Assembly (NCBI GenBank): GCA_029339505.1
Contig: JAQISU010000003.1
Span: forward strand, 18,235,001-18,299,000
Length of the DNA: 64,000 nucleotides
Reading direction: 5' to 3'
From: Unio delphinus
Lineage: Eukaryota > Mollusca > Bivalvia > Unionida > Unionidae
The position numbers were made by a program, and so were the translations under genes. Below, piece after piece: positions 31,980 to 44,937 of this stretch. The notes under the pieces are model-generated. The model saw nothing but the letters and a program-made list of their open reading frames with translations, made no database searches and was not told the origin of the DNA. Every line of letters begins with the position of its first letter. Within the stretch, counting starts at the first letter, position 1.

Positions 31980-33125
31980 TTATTGAAAGGGTTTGCATAC
32001 TAAATCATTTAAGAATATTTCCTCATCAAACTGTTTAAAGTCCCTGTATTGTATTTCAATGTGTTGCCCATTTTTAGATGATTTCGGAACATGTCTAGTT
32101 ATACAGACTGGGTAGTGGTCACTCAGTGCATACACTGGCACATTTATTTCACTTATGTTTTCAGGTTTATTAGTATAGACATGGTCAATGATAGTAGCAC
32201 TTTTATCTGCTACTCTAGTTGGGGTTTTAATTAATTGAGTACAGTTGTAAGTTTCAAAGTTACTTATCCATGTTAATGGTGGAGTTTTCATGTAGTCAAT
32301 GTTGAAATCACCTAATATGATAGTTTCTAAATCTTCCTTTAGTAATGCTTTTTGAATTTGAGCCTCAAATATATGAATCCAATCAGCCGTGGAACTAGGT
32401 GGCCTGTAAACTGAACATAAGAGTATTGGCTTTGATTGGGCTAGGGTTACTTCGATCCAGATACTCTCTACCCCAATAGTCTCTAGATCAACACGTCTGT
32501 TATAACTAATGGAACTGTCTACATAGAGAAGAATACCCCCACCACCCATGGAGTCTCTGTCTTTTCTTTCAAAGTGGAAGCCCTGTATTTGGAGAGCCAA
32601 ATCATCAGTATCATCGGAAAGAAAGGTTTCACATAGACCTAGAATACTGACTGATCTAGTTTGCTGTAATATTAACTTTATCTCATCCAGTTTTGGGAGG
32701 ATGTGTTGAATATTTAGGTTGATTACATGCAGACCGCTTTTGAGGTGCCCAAAGACATGACAATTTTTATCAGAGGATTGATTTTCAGACAAGGCAGTAT
32801 GCCATGTATTGATTGTAGACTTGACAGATTTCTTTACATTGCCTTGATTCTTTACATCAACACATGAAGAAGATAACATATAAGATCCATCTGTCGTACA
32901 ATGACCACATGTAGTGGAGACAGGAGAATATTCAAAATGAGACTGATTTACATGCATACAAGAAGACATTGACATATTAAACACTTGGGGAACCTCAGAG
33001 GGAGAAGTGTCTTGAACAGTATCGCATAAGTGTTTACAAGTTAATAAGCTGCACTTTGTACACAAATCAGATAGTGCCTGAAACCTGTTCACAGAATTAT
33101 AATTATTACATTGTAAAGTATACAC
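31980..33125 (-). CDS. LINE endonuclease ORF fragment (381 aa, intact frame)
   Basis: Apurinic-type endonuclease of the inverted LINE segment. Motifs: VINLNIQHILPKL (the Asn motif), LGLCETFLS (Glu), VYRPP, LGDFNIDYM (GDFN) and LSDHYPV (SDH). An N-terminal Cys/Ser-rich region of about 120 residues precedes it. The frame ends with a TAA inside what should be the linker towards RT; codons beyond it still look like LINE protein (TALDKWYQMF), so the stop is secondary. It is cut off from its RT by the inversion. Confidence 0.78.
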   Translation of the reverse strand: MYTLQCNNYNSVNRFQALSDLCTKCSLLTCKHLCDTVQDTSPSEVPQVFNMSMSSCMHVNQSHFEYSPVSTTCGHCTTDGSYMLSSSCVDVKNQGNVKKSVKSTINTWHTALSENQSSDKNCHVFGHLKSGLHVINLNIQHILPKLDEIKLILQQTRSVSILGLCETFLSDDTDDLALQIQGFHFERKDRDSMGGGGILLYVDSSISYNRRVDLETIGVESIWIEVTLAQSKPILLCSVYRPPSSTADWIHIFEAQIQKALLKEDLETIILGDFNIDYMKTPPLTWISNFETYNCTQLIKTPTRVADKSATIIDHVYTNKPENISEINVPVYALSDHYPVCITRHVPKSSKNGQHIEIQYRDFKQFDEEIFLNDLVCKPFQ

Positions 33126-33302
33126 ATATTCTAATGCATTTTGTTTTTGGATGTGTGTTGCGTAGGCCTGTACCTCATAGCCTTCTACCTATTGGTATGT
33201 GCACAACTTTTGCTTATGTCCTAATTCGTTACAAAGATGGCAACGAATCTGTTTTCCATGCAGACACCACTGTGTTACATTTACATGTACATGTACATTA
33301 CA

Positions 33303-34589
33303 TTGTCAAAACTGTTTGAAAAGCATGTAGCCATTCAGGTCTATAAATTTTTTGAAACAAACTCTCTATTTCATAAAGCACAATCAGGATTTAGAAAGTA
33401 CCACTCATGCCAAACAGAACTTACCAAATTAATTGATCTTTGGCTGAAGGAAATGGATAATGGGCATATGACTGGGATTGTTTTCCTTGACTTCAAGAAA
33501 GCTTTTGATCTTGTTGATCATGAAATTCTGCTGCAAAAGTTGAACTGTTACAGGTTTGACAATTCTTCTTTAAACTGGTTTAGATCATACCTAAACCAAA
33601 GGTCTCAACAAGTAAGCATTGGCAATATTAGCTCTCAAACTCGCATTATGCATTCAGGAGTCCCTCAAGGCTCAGTTTTAGGCCCTCACCTCTTCCTTAT
33701 CTATATCAATGATCTACCATTAAATAATGAATCCACCAATACAGAATTGTTTGCAGATGATGCAACCTTGTATACATCTAGTTCTGATACTGAAGTTATC
33801 CAAACAAGATTAAACTCAGATCTTATTAGAGTCCAAAACTGGGCACAACAAAATAGGATGGTAATTAATGAAGGTAAAACAAAATGTATGATTCTGGGGA
33901 CAACACAAAAGCTACACAAGTCAGGGAACCCAAAACTATCGCTTGCAATAAATAATCATCCATTAGAAAATGTCAATCATGAAAGGCTTGTTGGTGTGTC
34001 CATAGATAATAATTTATTATGGAATGACCATATTGATAAGCTTTGTAAAACACTGTCATCCAAAATTGCCCTTCTCAGCAGAATCAAGAAATATTTACCT
34101 ATGGAAACTCGCAATCTATACTACAAGACGTATATTCTTCCAACAATGGATTACTGTTCTAATGTATGAGGAAACTGTGCTAAATCTGAGCTTGACAGGA
34201 TTTATAAACTCCAGAAACGAGCAGCACGTGTAATTTTAGATACATCTGTTGACCATCCCTCAAAAGCATTATTTACAGAACTCAAATGGTTCACAATATA
34301 TGACAGGATAGATTTTCACAAGGCAGTTCTTTTATATAAATGTCTACATGGAACTGCACCAGAGTATCTTCAGGATTTATTCGGGCCTTTTTCAACACAA
34401 TACCAGTTGAGATCAATCTCACATGGAAACCTTCTAGTACCAAAACCAAGAACAGAGCAATTCAAAAAGAGTTTTCAATACTCTGGTACAGTTCTGTGGA
34501 ATAAGCTTCCATTACATGTAAAATCAGCTGAAAATATTAGAGTATTTAAGAAGAGATATCAGGAGCATGCATGTGTTTCTAACAGATAA
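33303..34589 (+). pseudogene. LINE reverse transcriptase, one in-frame stop
   Basis: RT of the CR1/L2 group. Motifs: AQSGFRKYHSCQTEL, VFLDFKKAFDLVDH, SGVPQGSVLGPHLF, and LFADDATLY (catalytic FADD). The frame continues through TGA at 34167-34169, in a position where TGG fits, into the usual C-terminal region (RIYKLQKRAARVI, GTVLWNKLPLHVK) and ends at 34589. A single stop over 1.3 kb points to a fairly recent insertion. Confidence 0.83.
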
Positions 34590-34733
34590 TGGAATTTAGT
34601 ATTTTAATACGAAACATGCTAATATAAGCACTAATTATTGCTTCTTCACACAGTGTGCATTTGTTATACATTCATTAAGAGGGCCTCAAGGGAGAATAGT
34701 CCTTGACTAATGAGTCACCCTCTATAAATAAAG

Positions 34734-34770
<37 letters not shown>
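34734..34770 (+). repeat. (ATT)n LINE tail
   Basis: Twelve or so ATT units just after AATAAAGC, marking the LINE 3' end. Confidence 0.85.
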
Positions 34771-34772
<2 letters not shown>

Positions 34773-35704
34773 AAAACAATGGAAATTTTGAGTACATGAA
34801 GACAGAATCAGTGTGAAATGCAATTGTATATTGACAAATTACAGTTTGGTTAACTTTGTGTAGTAAAATCCAATATAAAATATTGCATCAATCACATCCT
34901 GATATGAAAAACATTACGATATTCAGTGTTGACATTAGCACATGGTTGGATAGTTGTTATTTACATGCTTCACATGTACTTAAATTGGCCTAGATTTTGG
35001 TCAGTCAGTTCCCATCTTATTGAGGCTATGAAGGGGGATGGGGCTATTCACAGGGAAATAAAAAACTGTCAACAGTACATGTATTCTCCACAAATACTTT
35101 TGTATCTGATGTTATGACGAACATTAAAGTGAGTGAACCAACTACTTGTTGCAGCAAAGTTATCTACACTAAGTTTTTTTCTCGCAACTGAACTATTTTG
35201 ATGCTTCCTGCATGTCTTTAAATGTAGCAGTCTTTTGCTTCACCTTTGGGTAGAGCAGTTACCTTCAATGCAGTCTTTCTTTATAGACTCAGTAGCTTTC
35301 ATCCTTCCTGGACAGGTGTTATTTTGAAGTGAAAAAAATTTCACAGACCTCTTTGCGAGATGTTCAGCTCTCAACTTCCTTGACAGCCAGATATTAAGTT
35401 TTCAGAGACTAAATTTAATTTGCATTTTACACTGCTGTTGGTAGCCATCATAAATGTAAATAAGTTAAAAACTAACTTTCACAGCAAAATAAACTTGTTT
35501 TAATCACCGATCACTTTCAGAGATCTCAGAAAAATGTAATCACAAGTATTTGGACTCATTTTTTTTATATATCTGGGATTCAGAAAATCACGTATACAGG
35601 AGTCCTCTGTATGCATCAGTTTGCTGGAGGGCAAATTTAAGGGCTTGCTAGTCCTGCTTTGACCACCTGTTCAGAGGGAAAATGTGTTGATCAATTGATC
35701 ATTT

Positions 35705-35900
35705 TACCTGTGCTGATATTTACAATCAGAAAATTCAGCGGCTCAAAGACCCACAAATGTACATGCTGTTATTGCAAGAGTACTTCTGAAGAACATAACC
35801 CACAAGCTAGGCGGCAAGATCAAAGACTTTACTAGCTGCATACTGGTGATAAAATGTGCTGATATTTACAATGACTGATTTAGATTTAGGTAGAATGACC
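35705..35900. repeat. Dispersed repeat, copy 1 (partner at 44938-45140)
   Basis: Shares TGTGCTGATATTTACA, a GAGTAC-AGAACAT block, GGCGGCAAG or GGCAGCAAG, and AAAATGTGCTGA followed by TTTACAATGACTGA with 44938-45140. The second copy is in the pogo-like element nested in the MULE. Confidence 0.6.
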
Positions 35901-36989
35901 CATTGATGTACTTGTGCATAAGAAGAGTACATCACATGAACAACTTTTGCCTTCATTATTGTTTTCATTTCCATGTGTAGCAAACTAAGTAGTGCTTGTG
36001 ACCTCAAAATCAAGACATGTTGAGAGTTAGACAAAATGCTGTTTTTCAGATTTTGACAAGATGGGTTAAACAGCAGATTGACGAAGATTGTAATGAAATT
36101 CAACAGAGTGTTAGAAGTTGCTAGAACTGACATTTCACGTGGAATGCTATGGATGATGCCTAACTTAGTGTTTAGAATAAGACCTTTTCTTGACCTGACA
36201 GTTCACTCTCACTCTAATGGATAAACAAGGGCTACATGTCAGTGCTGTAAATAAGTTTAAAAATTAAACTTGATGGCAACCGCTGTTTCTACTCAAATGG
36301 AAATATAGCCATTTCAGGTATGCCCAATTTGCTTCTGGTAGGGGTCTGCAACGTTTACTGGTGGTACTCTTGAACTCCAAGTTTTAAAATCCTAGCAATA
36401 CCTCTGTACATTCTTTGGAAAATGTAAGAATTGATCAGATTTCACTACTTTTAAGTTGCCGCAATAGGCCAGTTTTATTGGCCCAAACAAAAGCCAAGGG
36501 TGGTTATTTTTTATATCCAACTGCGACATTAAAGCCTGTCGGCAAGATTAACTAATTGTTGAACAAAGTATTGGTTGGAACTGGCAGCTTGTTGACATAA
36601 ATGATTAGAAAACAAAGGAATTGTTCAAGCTGGGACCAAGGGCTTCTGTTGACATGTATGTTTATCATTTATCACGACGTCGACATCAGCATGACAATTT
36701 GGTAGTAATAGTAGACCAAGGGACTGGAACTTTGTTTTTTTTCTTCAATATAAGCGATGTTGATATATAAATGGGTAGGACTGTACTGTATTAAATCTTT
36801 CAATCCAAAAATGTCCAAATACTTCTGTAACATTGATTTTGCAATATATATTTCTCAATATATATAATAAGTTTTCAAGGAATATGAATGTTCATGGTTT
36901 AATGCCACTTTTCAGCACATGATAAGCTTTACATGTCATAATAAAATATAATAATTAAAGGTAGGCATAACCAAATTATAAAAACATAT

Positions 36990-37200
36990 TAGAGTGTGCA
37001 CCTCTGATAAGGTTGGCTTCAGATTCAAACCCAGGCCAAGTTATACCAGAGATGTTTAAAAATTGTAGTAGCAGCTGCCTTGCTTGACACTCAGTATTAA
37101 GAGGTTAGTGTTTGGACTGGTCAGCCTGGTGTCAGGATAGTTATTAACTGGAACAGGATGTCACATGTCTGCGTCATGATGCCTGGTGCTAGACATCAAC
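36990..37200 (+). mobile_element. tRNA-derived SINE, decayed copy (+)
   Basis: Contains a box B-like AGATTCAAACCC, CCAAGTTATACCA, CAGCTGCCTTGCTTG, TTAAGAGGTTAGTGTTTGGA and CAGGATA in the same order as the better preserved copy at 53590-53802 on the other strand. Confidence 0.6.
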
Positions 37201-39196
37201 AGAAACTGCCACACTGCATATACTGTATTGATATGAATCAGATTATTGAAGCTGTATTAAAAATCCCAATCATACACAAATATTGATGCCATTACTGAAA
37301 TAGCTGTTACTTAATTCCTACATGACTTTTATGATTTGTACAATAAAGCTTGCACCTGATCACATAATTAAACCAATTTGTGCAGCCCAGTATCAATACT
37401 TTCTTAAAGCAAACAGCAAACTAAAATATATTTGAATGCTTTCAAATTTCTAATATTTAAACCACATGAGAAAAGTGTCTGGTTATATTTGCTATTTTTT
37501 GTATGCATTTCAAAAGAGTTAGTTTTTAGAGAAACCAATCCTTAAATATGTGACCAGCTGCAGACTTTAGTATTATCCATAATGGAAGTATTAAATAACA
37601 TTTTAATGAAGTTTAACATTATCTTCTAATGTCTGTTTATTTATGATTTTTGTATCTACTGGCATGTAATTTCATATGAAATATGTTATTTGATATAATA
37701 GTGTCAGCCATCTTCAATAGCCAAGGTTCTGATGTCAACTCTATCTACAGATAGGCAGATTGAGCAGATATTTTGTGGCTGTGAATTTCATTGGAACTGT
37801 TCTTACATAATCATGACAATTTGAACACTGCCAGTTAGTATTTTTACAAAACCTTTCACTCAAATATACCTGTAATGTCTTTTCTCAGGTATACAGTCAT
37901 GCTTTCGATGTAAAACTTGCAAAGTATCCTTTTGAAATCAATTGCCTCCACTAGTTTTGGCCAATGTACAATGCACCACTGTTACATTCTATTGGTTATT
38001 TGGTGCAACATACTAATTAAGGCAACTTGTGAAATCCAAGTGATGTCACCTAGATAAAGCACTAAACTATCTGCTTGATCTGCCAAGGTACAGATAGGAT
38101 TAACGTATAAGAACTTTGATAGCAAAGATAAATGTCAGCAACATGGTTCTTGCAATTTATGTCAGTTTTGATCATTATTTTAACTTGTCAACGATATTTC
38201 CTATTACAAGCAAGCTTCCCCATCTTTCTGAAAGCAGTATTCGTCTTTCTTGACTTAATAATGTTGAGTGGCATATCCAAAAGTATATGTGCATAAATAA
38301 CATTCTTTTTAAATATTACAAGGAAAGGTTTTATGATTAAACTTGGTGACCTTAAACAGAGTCTGAAGAAAATACAGTAATTTGTATATAAATTAAACCT
38401 ATTGTTGGATTTTCTTCTTTATTGAGCTGAATCATGATGAACATAAAACTGTTCATTCTGTGGGACTTTGTACACTCACCCTTGTTTTCCTTTTCTTCAA
38501 TTTTCTGAAGCCTTTGATTGGCTATTGTTCATATATTAGTTCATAATGTGATGTGCTAACTCTACCTTTAGACTTTACCAACAAGGTAAGACTTTATGCT
38601 TTGATCTTAGTCTTGACATGCAGGCCTTAACTTTGTTCTGTTGATGCAGTGTCACCTATTATACAGATAAAAATATATCAACAGCTTGGCAGCATCTTAA
38701 CCATTTCTTTTTGTAGATCCTAGGTAACAATTTGGAGTAGATTTCTAGCACCTACCACACAGGAACAATATAACGTGACTAAGTTGGTTCATGCATGTCA
38801 TTTTTTTGTACATTCTTCATTTAAGTTTTTGATTTAGCTCAGGATTTTGGTACCATGCAATAGTTGTTATACACGGAATCATAAAATTTGGTGAGAGGAT
38901 TCTGCTTGATGTGTATTACACCCTTATCACAAATGTAGGGAAATTGGCCGTTATTTTATGCTTCATTGATTTTAACTTTCGAGTTGTATGTTTATTTCTC
39001 TAACTGTCTTTCTGCTAGAATCATCATACTAGAAAATGATGTGCATCCCACAAACTGGTCACTGTGACCTATATGTTACATTTCATTGATCTAATCATTA
39101 AAGTTGATGATTGTATACATCATTATCAGTACCACATACAAACATTTCATAATTTTCTGCACTCAGCACATGTCCACATAGTATGCTTTATACATA
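37201..39196. other. Host intron, nothing recognised
   Basis: AT-rich, no coding block, no long open frame and no obvious repeat. A missing host exon (phase 1 to phase 2) could lie here or elsewhere between 30013 and 47676. Confidence 0.4.
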
Positions 39197-39446
39197 CCGT
39201 ATTTTCCGCCCTATAAGTCGCTCCTGGGTATAAGTCGCGGGAGGGGGAAATCCAGATAATTTTGGAAAATTCAACAGATAAGTCGCTCCTGCATATAAGT
39301 CGCTCCTGCGCACTAACCGTAATCACGTTTTTGATACCGCCAGCCATTGCATACGACTTGGTAATTTCCAACAACGTGTACGTATATTCTTGTTTGAAAT
39401 TTTAAAAATAGAAATATAAGCAAATAAGATTTATAAATAATGTTTA

Positions 39447-39620
39447 TTAAGTAAATAATAGCGCCACTCGTCTTCTTTTTTTATGCCAGTCACACACAAG
39501 CTTCTCGCTTACGTTGAATTTTCTTACTGCTGAACGATTTCCGTTTTCTTTCGCAAATGCTACGACGTTTAACTTAAATTCTGCATCATAACTTTTTCGC
39601 GTGGTAGTTGTAGGTGCCAT
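39447..39620 (-). pseudogene. pogo-type transposase N-terminal HTH remnant (57 codons)
   Basis: Begins at ATG 39618-39620 with TTTTRKSYDAEFKLNVVAFA followed by a KENGNRSAVRKF stretch and VSEKLVCDW. This is the DNA-binding helix-turn-helix that opens pogo-related transposases. It ends at a TAA after 57 codons; the catalytic domain is absent, replaced by the tandem array. Confidence 0.7.
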
Positions 39621-39712
39621 GATTAAACTGTATTGACTTACGCTAATATAACAATTTTAAATCATACAACGTTATTGTGAAACTATCTTTTTTTGATGCT
39701 CCATGGTATATA

Positions 39713-40220
39713 CCGGTCAATTCCACAACCCGAGCGAACTTCAAAGGCACTTTATAAAACAATTGAAGTTGTTCGCCAGCCTTCCAGTTTTTTTTATTAA
39801 TTACTTTGAAGTTCTCTCAATGAAGCCAGTCTCGGTATTCCGGTCAATTTCCACAACCCGAGCAAACTTCAAAGGCACTTTATAAAACAATTGAAGTTGT
39901 CCGCCAGCCTTCCAGTTTTTTTTATTAATTACTTTGAAGTTCTCTCAATGAAGCCAGTCTCAGTATTCCGGTCAATTTCCACAACCCGAGCGAACTTCAA
40001 AGGCACTTTATAAAACAATTGAAGTTGTCCGCCAGTCTTCCAGTTTTTTTTTATTAATTACTTTGAAGTTCTCTCAATGAAGCCAGTCTCGGTATTCCGG
40101 TCAATTCCACACCCAGAGCGAACTTCAAAGGCATTTTATACGACAACTGAAATTGTTCGCCAGCCTTCCAGTTATTTTTATTAATTACTTTGGAGTTCTC
40201 TCCATGAAGCCAGTCTCGGG
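39713..40220. repeat. 128-bp tandem repeat, four copies
   Basis: Units start with CCGGTCAATT at 39713, 39840, 39968 and 40097. Each contains CGAACTTCAAAGGCA, CTTCCAGTT, TTATTAATTACTTT and AAGCCAGTCTCGG. High similarity suggests recent expansion inside the transposon. Confidence 0.9.
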
Positions 40221-40669
40221 TTAATCCAGAGTTTTTTTATAAACTATTGAAGTAAATTATGAAGCGCTACCGGTACATTTAAATACATATATTGTAGCGA
40301 CATCTGACCAACACTTTGCTTGAAGCACGTGGTGAATAATAAAAGAAAAACAATGGCAATCGTAATTTCAATATTTTTTTTAATTAATAACAACAAATTT
40401 TAACACATATATATTATAACTAAATATTATTTGATTATTTAATTTGATATTCTTGTAGTCTAATACTTACGTGTATGTAAGTTTCGAGCAATTGGCTTGC
40501 CGGTATACTGTAGATATATTTCGCTATAACACAGCATCACTGCGCATCAGTCATATCAGTCGTTAAAAAAATTATTTATCGTATAAGTCGCTCCTGCGTA
40601 TAAGTCGCACACGTCATTTGAAAGAAAAAAAACGAAAAAAAGTAGCGATTTATACCCCGGAAAATACGG

Positions 40670-41326
40670 TAATATCATTTCTAGATTAATGAAACTCTGT
40701 GAGGGGTGCTTTTTAGTGATCATTCCCTTATTGCAGAAGTAGATCATTAAGGTGCATATTTTATATTTCACTGATTTTGGATAAATTTTGTGTTTGATGT
40801 TCATTTCTCAGTCCACTGTTCATCAAATTGATGATGACAAACATTTTTTAGTATGATGCCCTTACAAGAAAAGTTCACTATTTATTGGATTGGTCAAGTT
40901 TTGCCTTTAGTTCATGGCCATATGTATCATTTTGTGCATATGGTAATACTTGATGAGGGTATAAGTATTGCTAAGTACTACACACCATACCTGCCATATT
41001 TCCAGATATTGTTGGGGTTGTTTTGATGCTCAGTGTTTTCAAGTCCCAAGGGTGTTAATTGCATATGACAGCTAATTGAGAATAAGCTTGTAGAAACTGG
41101 TTGGAAATTCAGATCTCAATAAAAAGAAACAAATGTGTCTGTTTTATTCAAAGCATTTAATGCACTTACAAAGGAAAAAAAGTAGGTGGTAGACCTAGTA
41201 TTGAAAAATATCATCACCATACACATACACTATATGCATATGTGCAAACACTCATACAATCATAACCACACTGACATTAAATAATTGAAAATCCATTGTA
41301 TGGCAAAATATAGGCATAATTATATG
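40670..41326. other. Nothing recognised
   Basis: Non-coding AT-rich sequence between the pogo-like element and the MULE. Confidence 0.45.
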
Positions 41327-41335
41327 CAGTCTTTC
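41327..41335. repeat. MULE target site duplication (left; right copy 46038-46046)
   Basis: CAGTCTTTC at both ends of the element, a perfect 9-bp duplication as expected for Mutator-like elements. Confidence 0.85.
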
Positions 41336-41500
41336 AATTTACTGTCAATTGCTCGGCGACAATTGCTCACTGGTCAATTGCTCGTGGTTAATTGCTCACT
41401 ATAACAATTGCTCGCGGAATGTACTGCTTGCTGGTCAATTGATCGCAAAAATAATAGCTCGCCGGCCAATTGATCTCTTTGAAAAGTCAAATATTATGGC
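41336..41500 (+). repeat. MULE left terminal inverted repeat region
   Basis: Iterates GTCAATTGCTCG-type motifs at short intervals, matched by the reverse complement of 45880-46037. An inner segment (41427-41490, GGTCAATTGATCGCA and GCTCGCCGGCCAATTGATC) is duplicated directly at about 41592-41660. Confidence 0.8.
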
Positions 41501-41863
41501 AAAATAGGTTAATGTTAAGATACTCAATATCAACACATCTGCTCAAAGAAGTGCGTGATTAGTTAAAGTGATATGTCTTGACGTCATAATCAGACTGCTC
41601 GCCGGTCAATTGATCGCAAGAATAATAGCTCGCCGGCCAATTGATCTCTTTGAAAAGTGCTCTAACAGGTGTAACTGTTTCTGAAATATACTTAGCAGAA
41701 TAATAACAATTTTAATTATTGTCTACTCAGATACATTCAATAAGGGCCTCAACAGGTATATAAGGCAGGACAAATGCTACTTTTCTCAAACGTAATATTA
41801 ACTTACTAGAAATTTACTAATTAAATTTCTATATTAAATATTGTAATACAATTTGTTTTTTAA

Positions 41864-43103
41864 ATGGCTCTAAGATTTGTGACTAGCGAGAAAGGAAAGC
41901 GCAAACTTATTTATAATGGTCATGTATACATCAAAGATGAGTCTAACGGTGAAAAACTTTTTGGAAGTGCGAATATTCTAGAAGCAAAAGGTGTCATGGC
42001 CGAGTTCATACGATAGGAGATAGTATTGTGAAAAGGATTGGAGAACACAATCATTCTGGCAATGCATGTAGAGCGGAAGTTTTGGATGTCATGCATAACA
42101 TTATTGACAGAGCGGTCACCACACAGGATGGACCGCAGAACATTGTTGCAGATGCTTTAAATCTTGCATCTCAACCAGCACTTGGTCAGCTAACAAGCGT
42201 CAACAATATGAAAAGGTTGATTCGACGTGCACACAAACGTAAAGGAGCAATGCCAGCAAATCCCTTGTCGTTGCAAGACTTAGTTATACCAGATGAGTTT
42301 AAGAAAACTCTCAAATCTCAAGACTTTTTATTATACGACAGCGGGCAAGGTGACAAAAGAACTCTAATTTTCTCTGCTCATCGAAACTTGCAACTTTTAG
42401 CAAGATCACAGCACTGGTATGCTGACGGAACGTTTAAAACTGTTCCACCATTATTCGCACAGTTATACACTATTCATGGACTTATTAACAATAATATTGT
42501 ACCAGCTGTTTTCGTTTTAATGTAGGAAAAACTGAGGAAAGCTATCGAATGGTTTTCAGCAAACTGAAACAATTGGAGCCATCAATGAGACCGATATCGG
42601 TGATGACTGATTTTGAAACGGCGACTGTGAAAGCCTTCCAGCATGAGTTTATTGGATTACAACTCAGAGGATGTTTTTTTCATTTTTGTCAGTGCCTATA
42701 CAGAAACATTCAATCAAACGGTCTTCAACATCGTTATGAAAATGATGCAGATTTTGCTATGCAGATGCACCATTTACCAAGTCTTGCATTTGTTCCTGTT
42801 GAAGATATAGTTCTAGCATTTGAAGAATTGCTTTCACGTGTTGATTTTCCTTTGGAATCACAGCCAGTACTTGACTACTTTGAAGATACATGGATTGGAC
42901 GGCCTACACGAGGCAACAAACGTCGACCGCCACGTACACCACACTCAATGTGGAGTTGTTACGACAACATTAACGATGATCTTCCAAAGACGAACAACAG
43001 CTATGAAGGATGGCACCGATCGTTTAGCAAGTTGATCGGTGGAAATCATCCAACTATATGGAAATTTATAACAGTTTTTGCAAAAGGAAAAAGGCCTAAA
43101 TGA
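41864..43103 (+). pseudogene. MULE transposase with N-terminal FLYWCH zinc finger (frameshifted)
   Basis: ATG at 41864. The FLYWCH-type finger begins with a HVYIKD stretch and continues, after a shift near 41960, through Cys and His residues to GEHNHSG at 42042. The catalytic part has WYADGTFKTVP (first Asp), MTDFETATVKAF (second Asp), the CFFHFCQCLYRN block (C and H) and NNSYEGWHRSF (Glu). Further shifts occur near 42520-42540 and near 43080, after which frame remnants continue. All three catalytic residues are present, but at least three frameshifts disable the gene. Confidence 0.85.
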
Positions 43104-43724
43104 AGCTAAAATTGAATAATCTTTGGCTGGGCAACCTATACAGCCTCAAAAGAAGAGTGTAACAGAATTGTTACCGAGTGGATGGTGGATTAAATGAACA
43201 ACACAAACACAATATGTGAAAGATAATGTAAATTTATGAAATAAATTATTAATGAAAACTAATGATATAACATTACAATAACTCATGCATTCAACCCACA
43301 ATCTCGCTTCACAATTATTCACAATTCAACAATAAATTAAATATTAATACAAAATAAACACAGAACCAAGGAATCTCCTGGACTAAACACAGATCCAAGG
43401 AACCTTTACAAAAGTTATATTAATGCAAGTATAAATTGCGATAACAAATACAAACATCAAACTATACTATCGCACGTATGGATTGCGACAACAGTTATAC
43501 GTACAGACAGCATACAGCATCTACTAGAACCATTGGTCCCAAATACCGAGATACTACCCCGGACGTTTACACCTCTAGACAGCTCCGACACTCTGACATT
43601 TAGACTTCTAGATTTCCGGATATTTACACATCACGACAGATGTAGACGGACAGACAATCCGACAGACAGACAGTCATTTACCTCAATTTGATCGCACAAT
43701 TAAACAGCATAATCACGGCACAAT

Positions 43725-43835
43725 CAATCACATTCAGCTACAATTCAGCTACATTCAGTCATATTCAGCTAACAATTCAGCTACATTCAGATACGTTCAG
43801 AGACGTTCAGCTACAATCAGAGACGTTCCGCTACT
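43725..43835. repeat. Short minisatellite (CATTCAGCTA-type)
   Basis: About nine imperfect units of 10-12 bp with the core TTCAGCTAC or TTCAGAGAC. An unrelated (CAGA)n patch precedes it near 43660. Confidence 0.75.
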
Positions 43836-44937
43836 AATCAGCCCTTTGGCTGGAGAAAGAATGACGAGCTATCTCTCCTGTGATAAGATACTTTTGGACT
43901 CGTTATCAGAAATATTCTGCTTTTAATATCCCAAATAGGTGAGCAGAATTCACGGCAAAATTCCCATGCACCTCGTGATTCTAATGTTCCAGATTTCAAG
44001 TGATTCATAGTCAGGCACATGCAAATCGTTACACGTCGCTTACCTTGAAAAAAACCACTTATTCACCCCAGGTAACGCATATACAACGAAACAAAAAAAA
44101 ATGGTGAAATTAGTTTGTAATTCAAGAAGAAATAAATTCAATTTTCGCCTAATTCTGTGACAAAGAGATACAGGGATGCAGCGTCCAGAATCAAAAAGAT
44201 TCTTATAAAGAAATTGACTTGATGGATTACTTAAGAGGTTTGTCGAATAATTTGTCATTTTAATACGTGATATAAAAGTTTGGTATATGCCGTATTTTCC
44301 GGCGTATAAGTCGAGACTTTTTGACTTGAAAGTTTGGTCTTTGTCTTATACTCTGAATCGACATATATATGGATTTTGTCATTGAAATTGCATCGACTTA
44401 TATATGAATTACAGTATCCGGTATGCTATTGATATTGCTCTATAATCGGCATAATCGAAAACATGTCACATAGAAGTACAAATTCATGTTAAATTACTAT
44501 GTCAATAAATTGTCATAAAATAATATGACTGCATTTATATTTGTAAGTTTTGTCATTATTTATTTTGCATTCTGCGTGATTTTTCTTATTTCTCAAACAT
44601 AAAATAAAAGAAAACAATTACCGGTAAAAACTTCACCGGGCCGCATAGCACACTTACGGTCTATACTCTGTAGTGTACTGTACTAATTCAAAGCATATTG
44701 TTTGTTCCTAAAAAAAAAAGATATGAAATAACTGGTCCATTAATATTTGATTTTCCAATATAATGTTGGACACACGTGAGCAATTACCGGCATAGCTTTT
44801 TTTATTGATCCAATTGATCCTACAAAGGGATGTAATCCATATTAACTCTAGCGTTCTATGATTATTTATAAAATAATGTAGATCATGCATTCTACTGAAT
44901 CCCCCAAATCATATGTTTCTACGGTACTTTATCATTT

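Larger units (their letters stand above)
31860..34771. mobile_element. CR1/L2-type LINE with 5' inversion
   Basis: The endonuclease part is on the - strand (31980-33125) and the reverse transcriptase part on the + strand (33300-34589). The + part ends in a (ATT)n tail. The two pieces face apart at about 33130-33300. This is the layout produced by twin priming, where the upstream portion is inserted inverted. A linker between endonuclease and RT seems to be missing at the junction, as expected for such events. Confidence 0.72.
31745..36783. mobile_element. TA-flanked DNA transposon (Tigger/pogo-like ends) carrying a LINE insertion
   Basis: Left end CAGTCCTACCCGTTTAT and right end, read on the other strand, CAGTCCTACCCATTTAT, each flanked by TA (31743-31744 and 36784-36785). 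CAGT termini with TA duplication fit pogo/Tigger-type elements. Subterminal sequence has GTCGACAT motifs at both ends. No transposase frame is left in the non-LINE part, so this is non-autonomous or gutted. About 2.9 kb of its 5.0 kb is the LINE at 31860-34771. Confidence 0.5.
39197..40669. mobile_element. pogo-like DNA transposon, internally deleted
   Basis: Ends CCGTATTTTCCGCCCTATAA at left and, on the other strand, CCGTATTTTCCGGGGTATAA at right, each flanked by TA. Subterminal TAAGTCGCTCCTG is iterated at both ends. It contains a helix-turn-helix remnant (39447-39620) and a four-copy 128-bp array. The same end family bounds 44290-45780. Confidence 0.72.

Noticed and set aside
39700..40220. 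CRISPR-like array
   Set aside because: Units are contiguous 128-bp tandem copies without unique spacers, inside a eukaryotic transposon.
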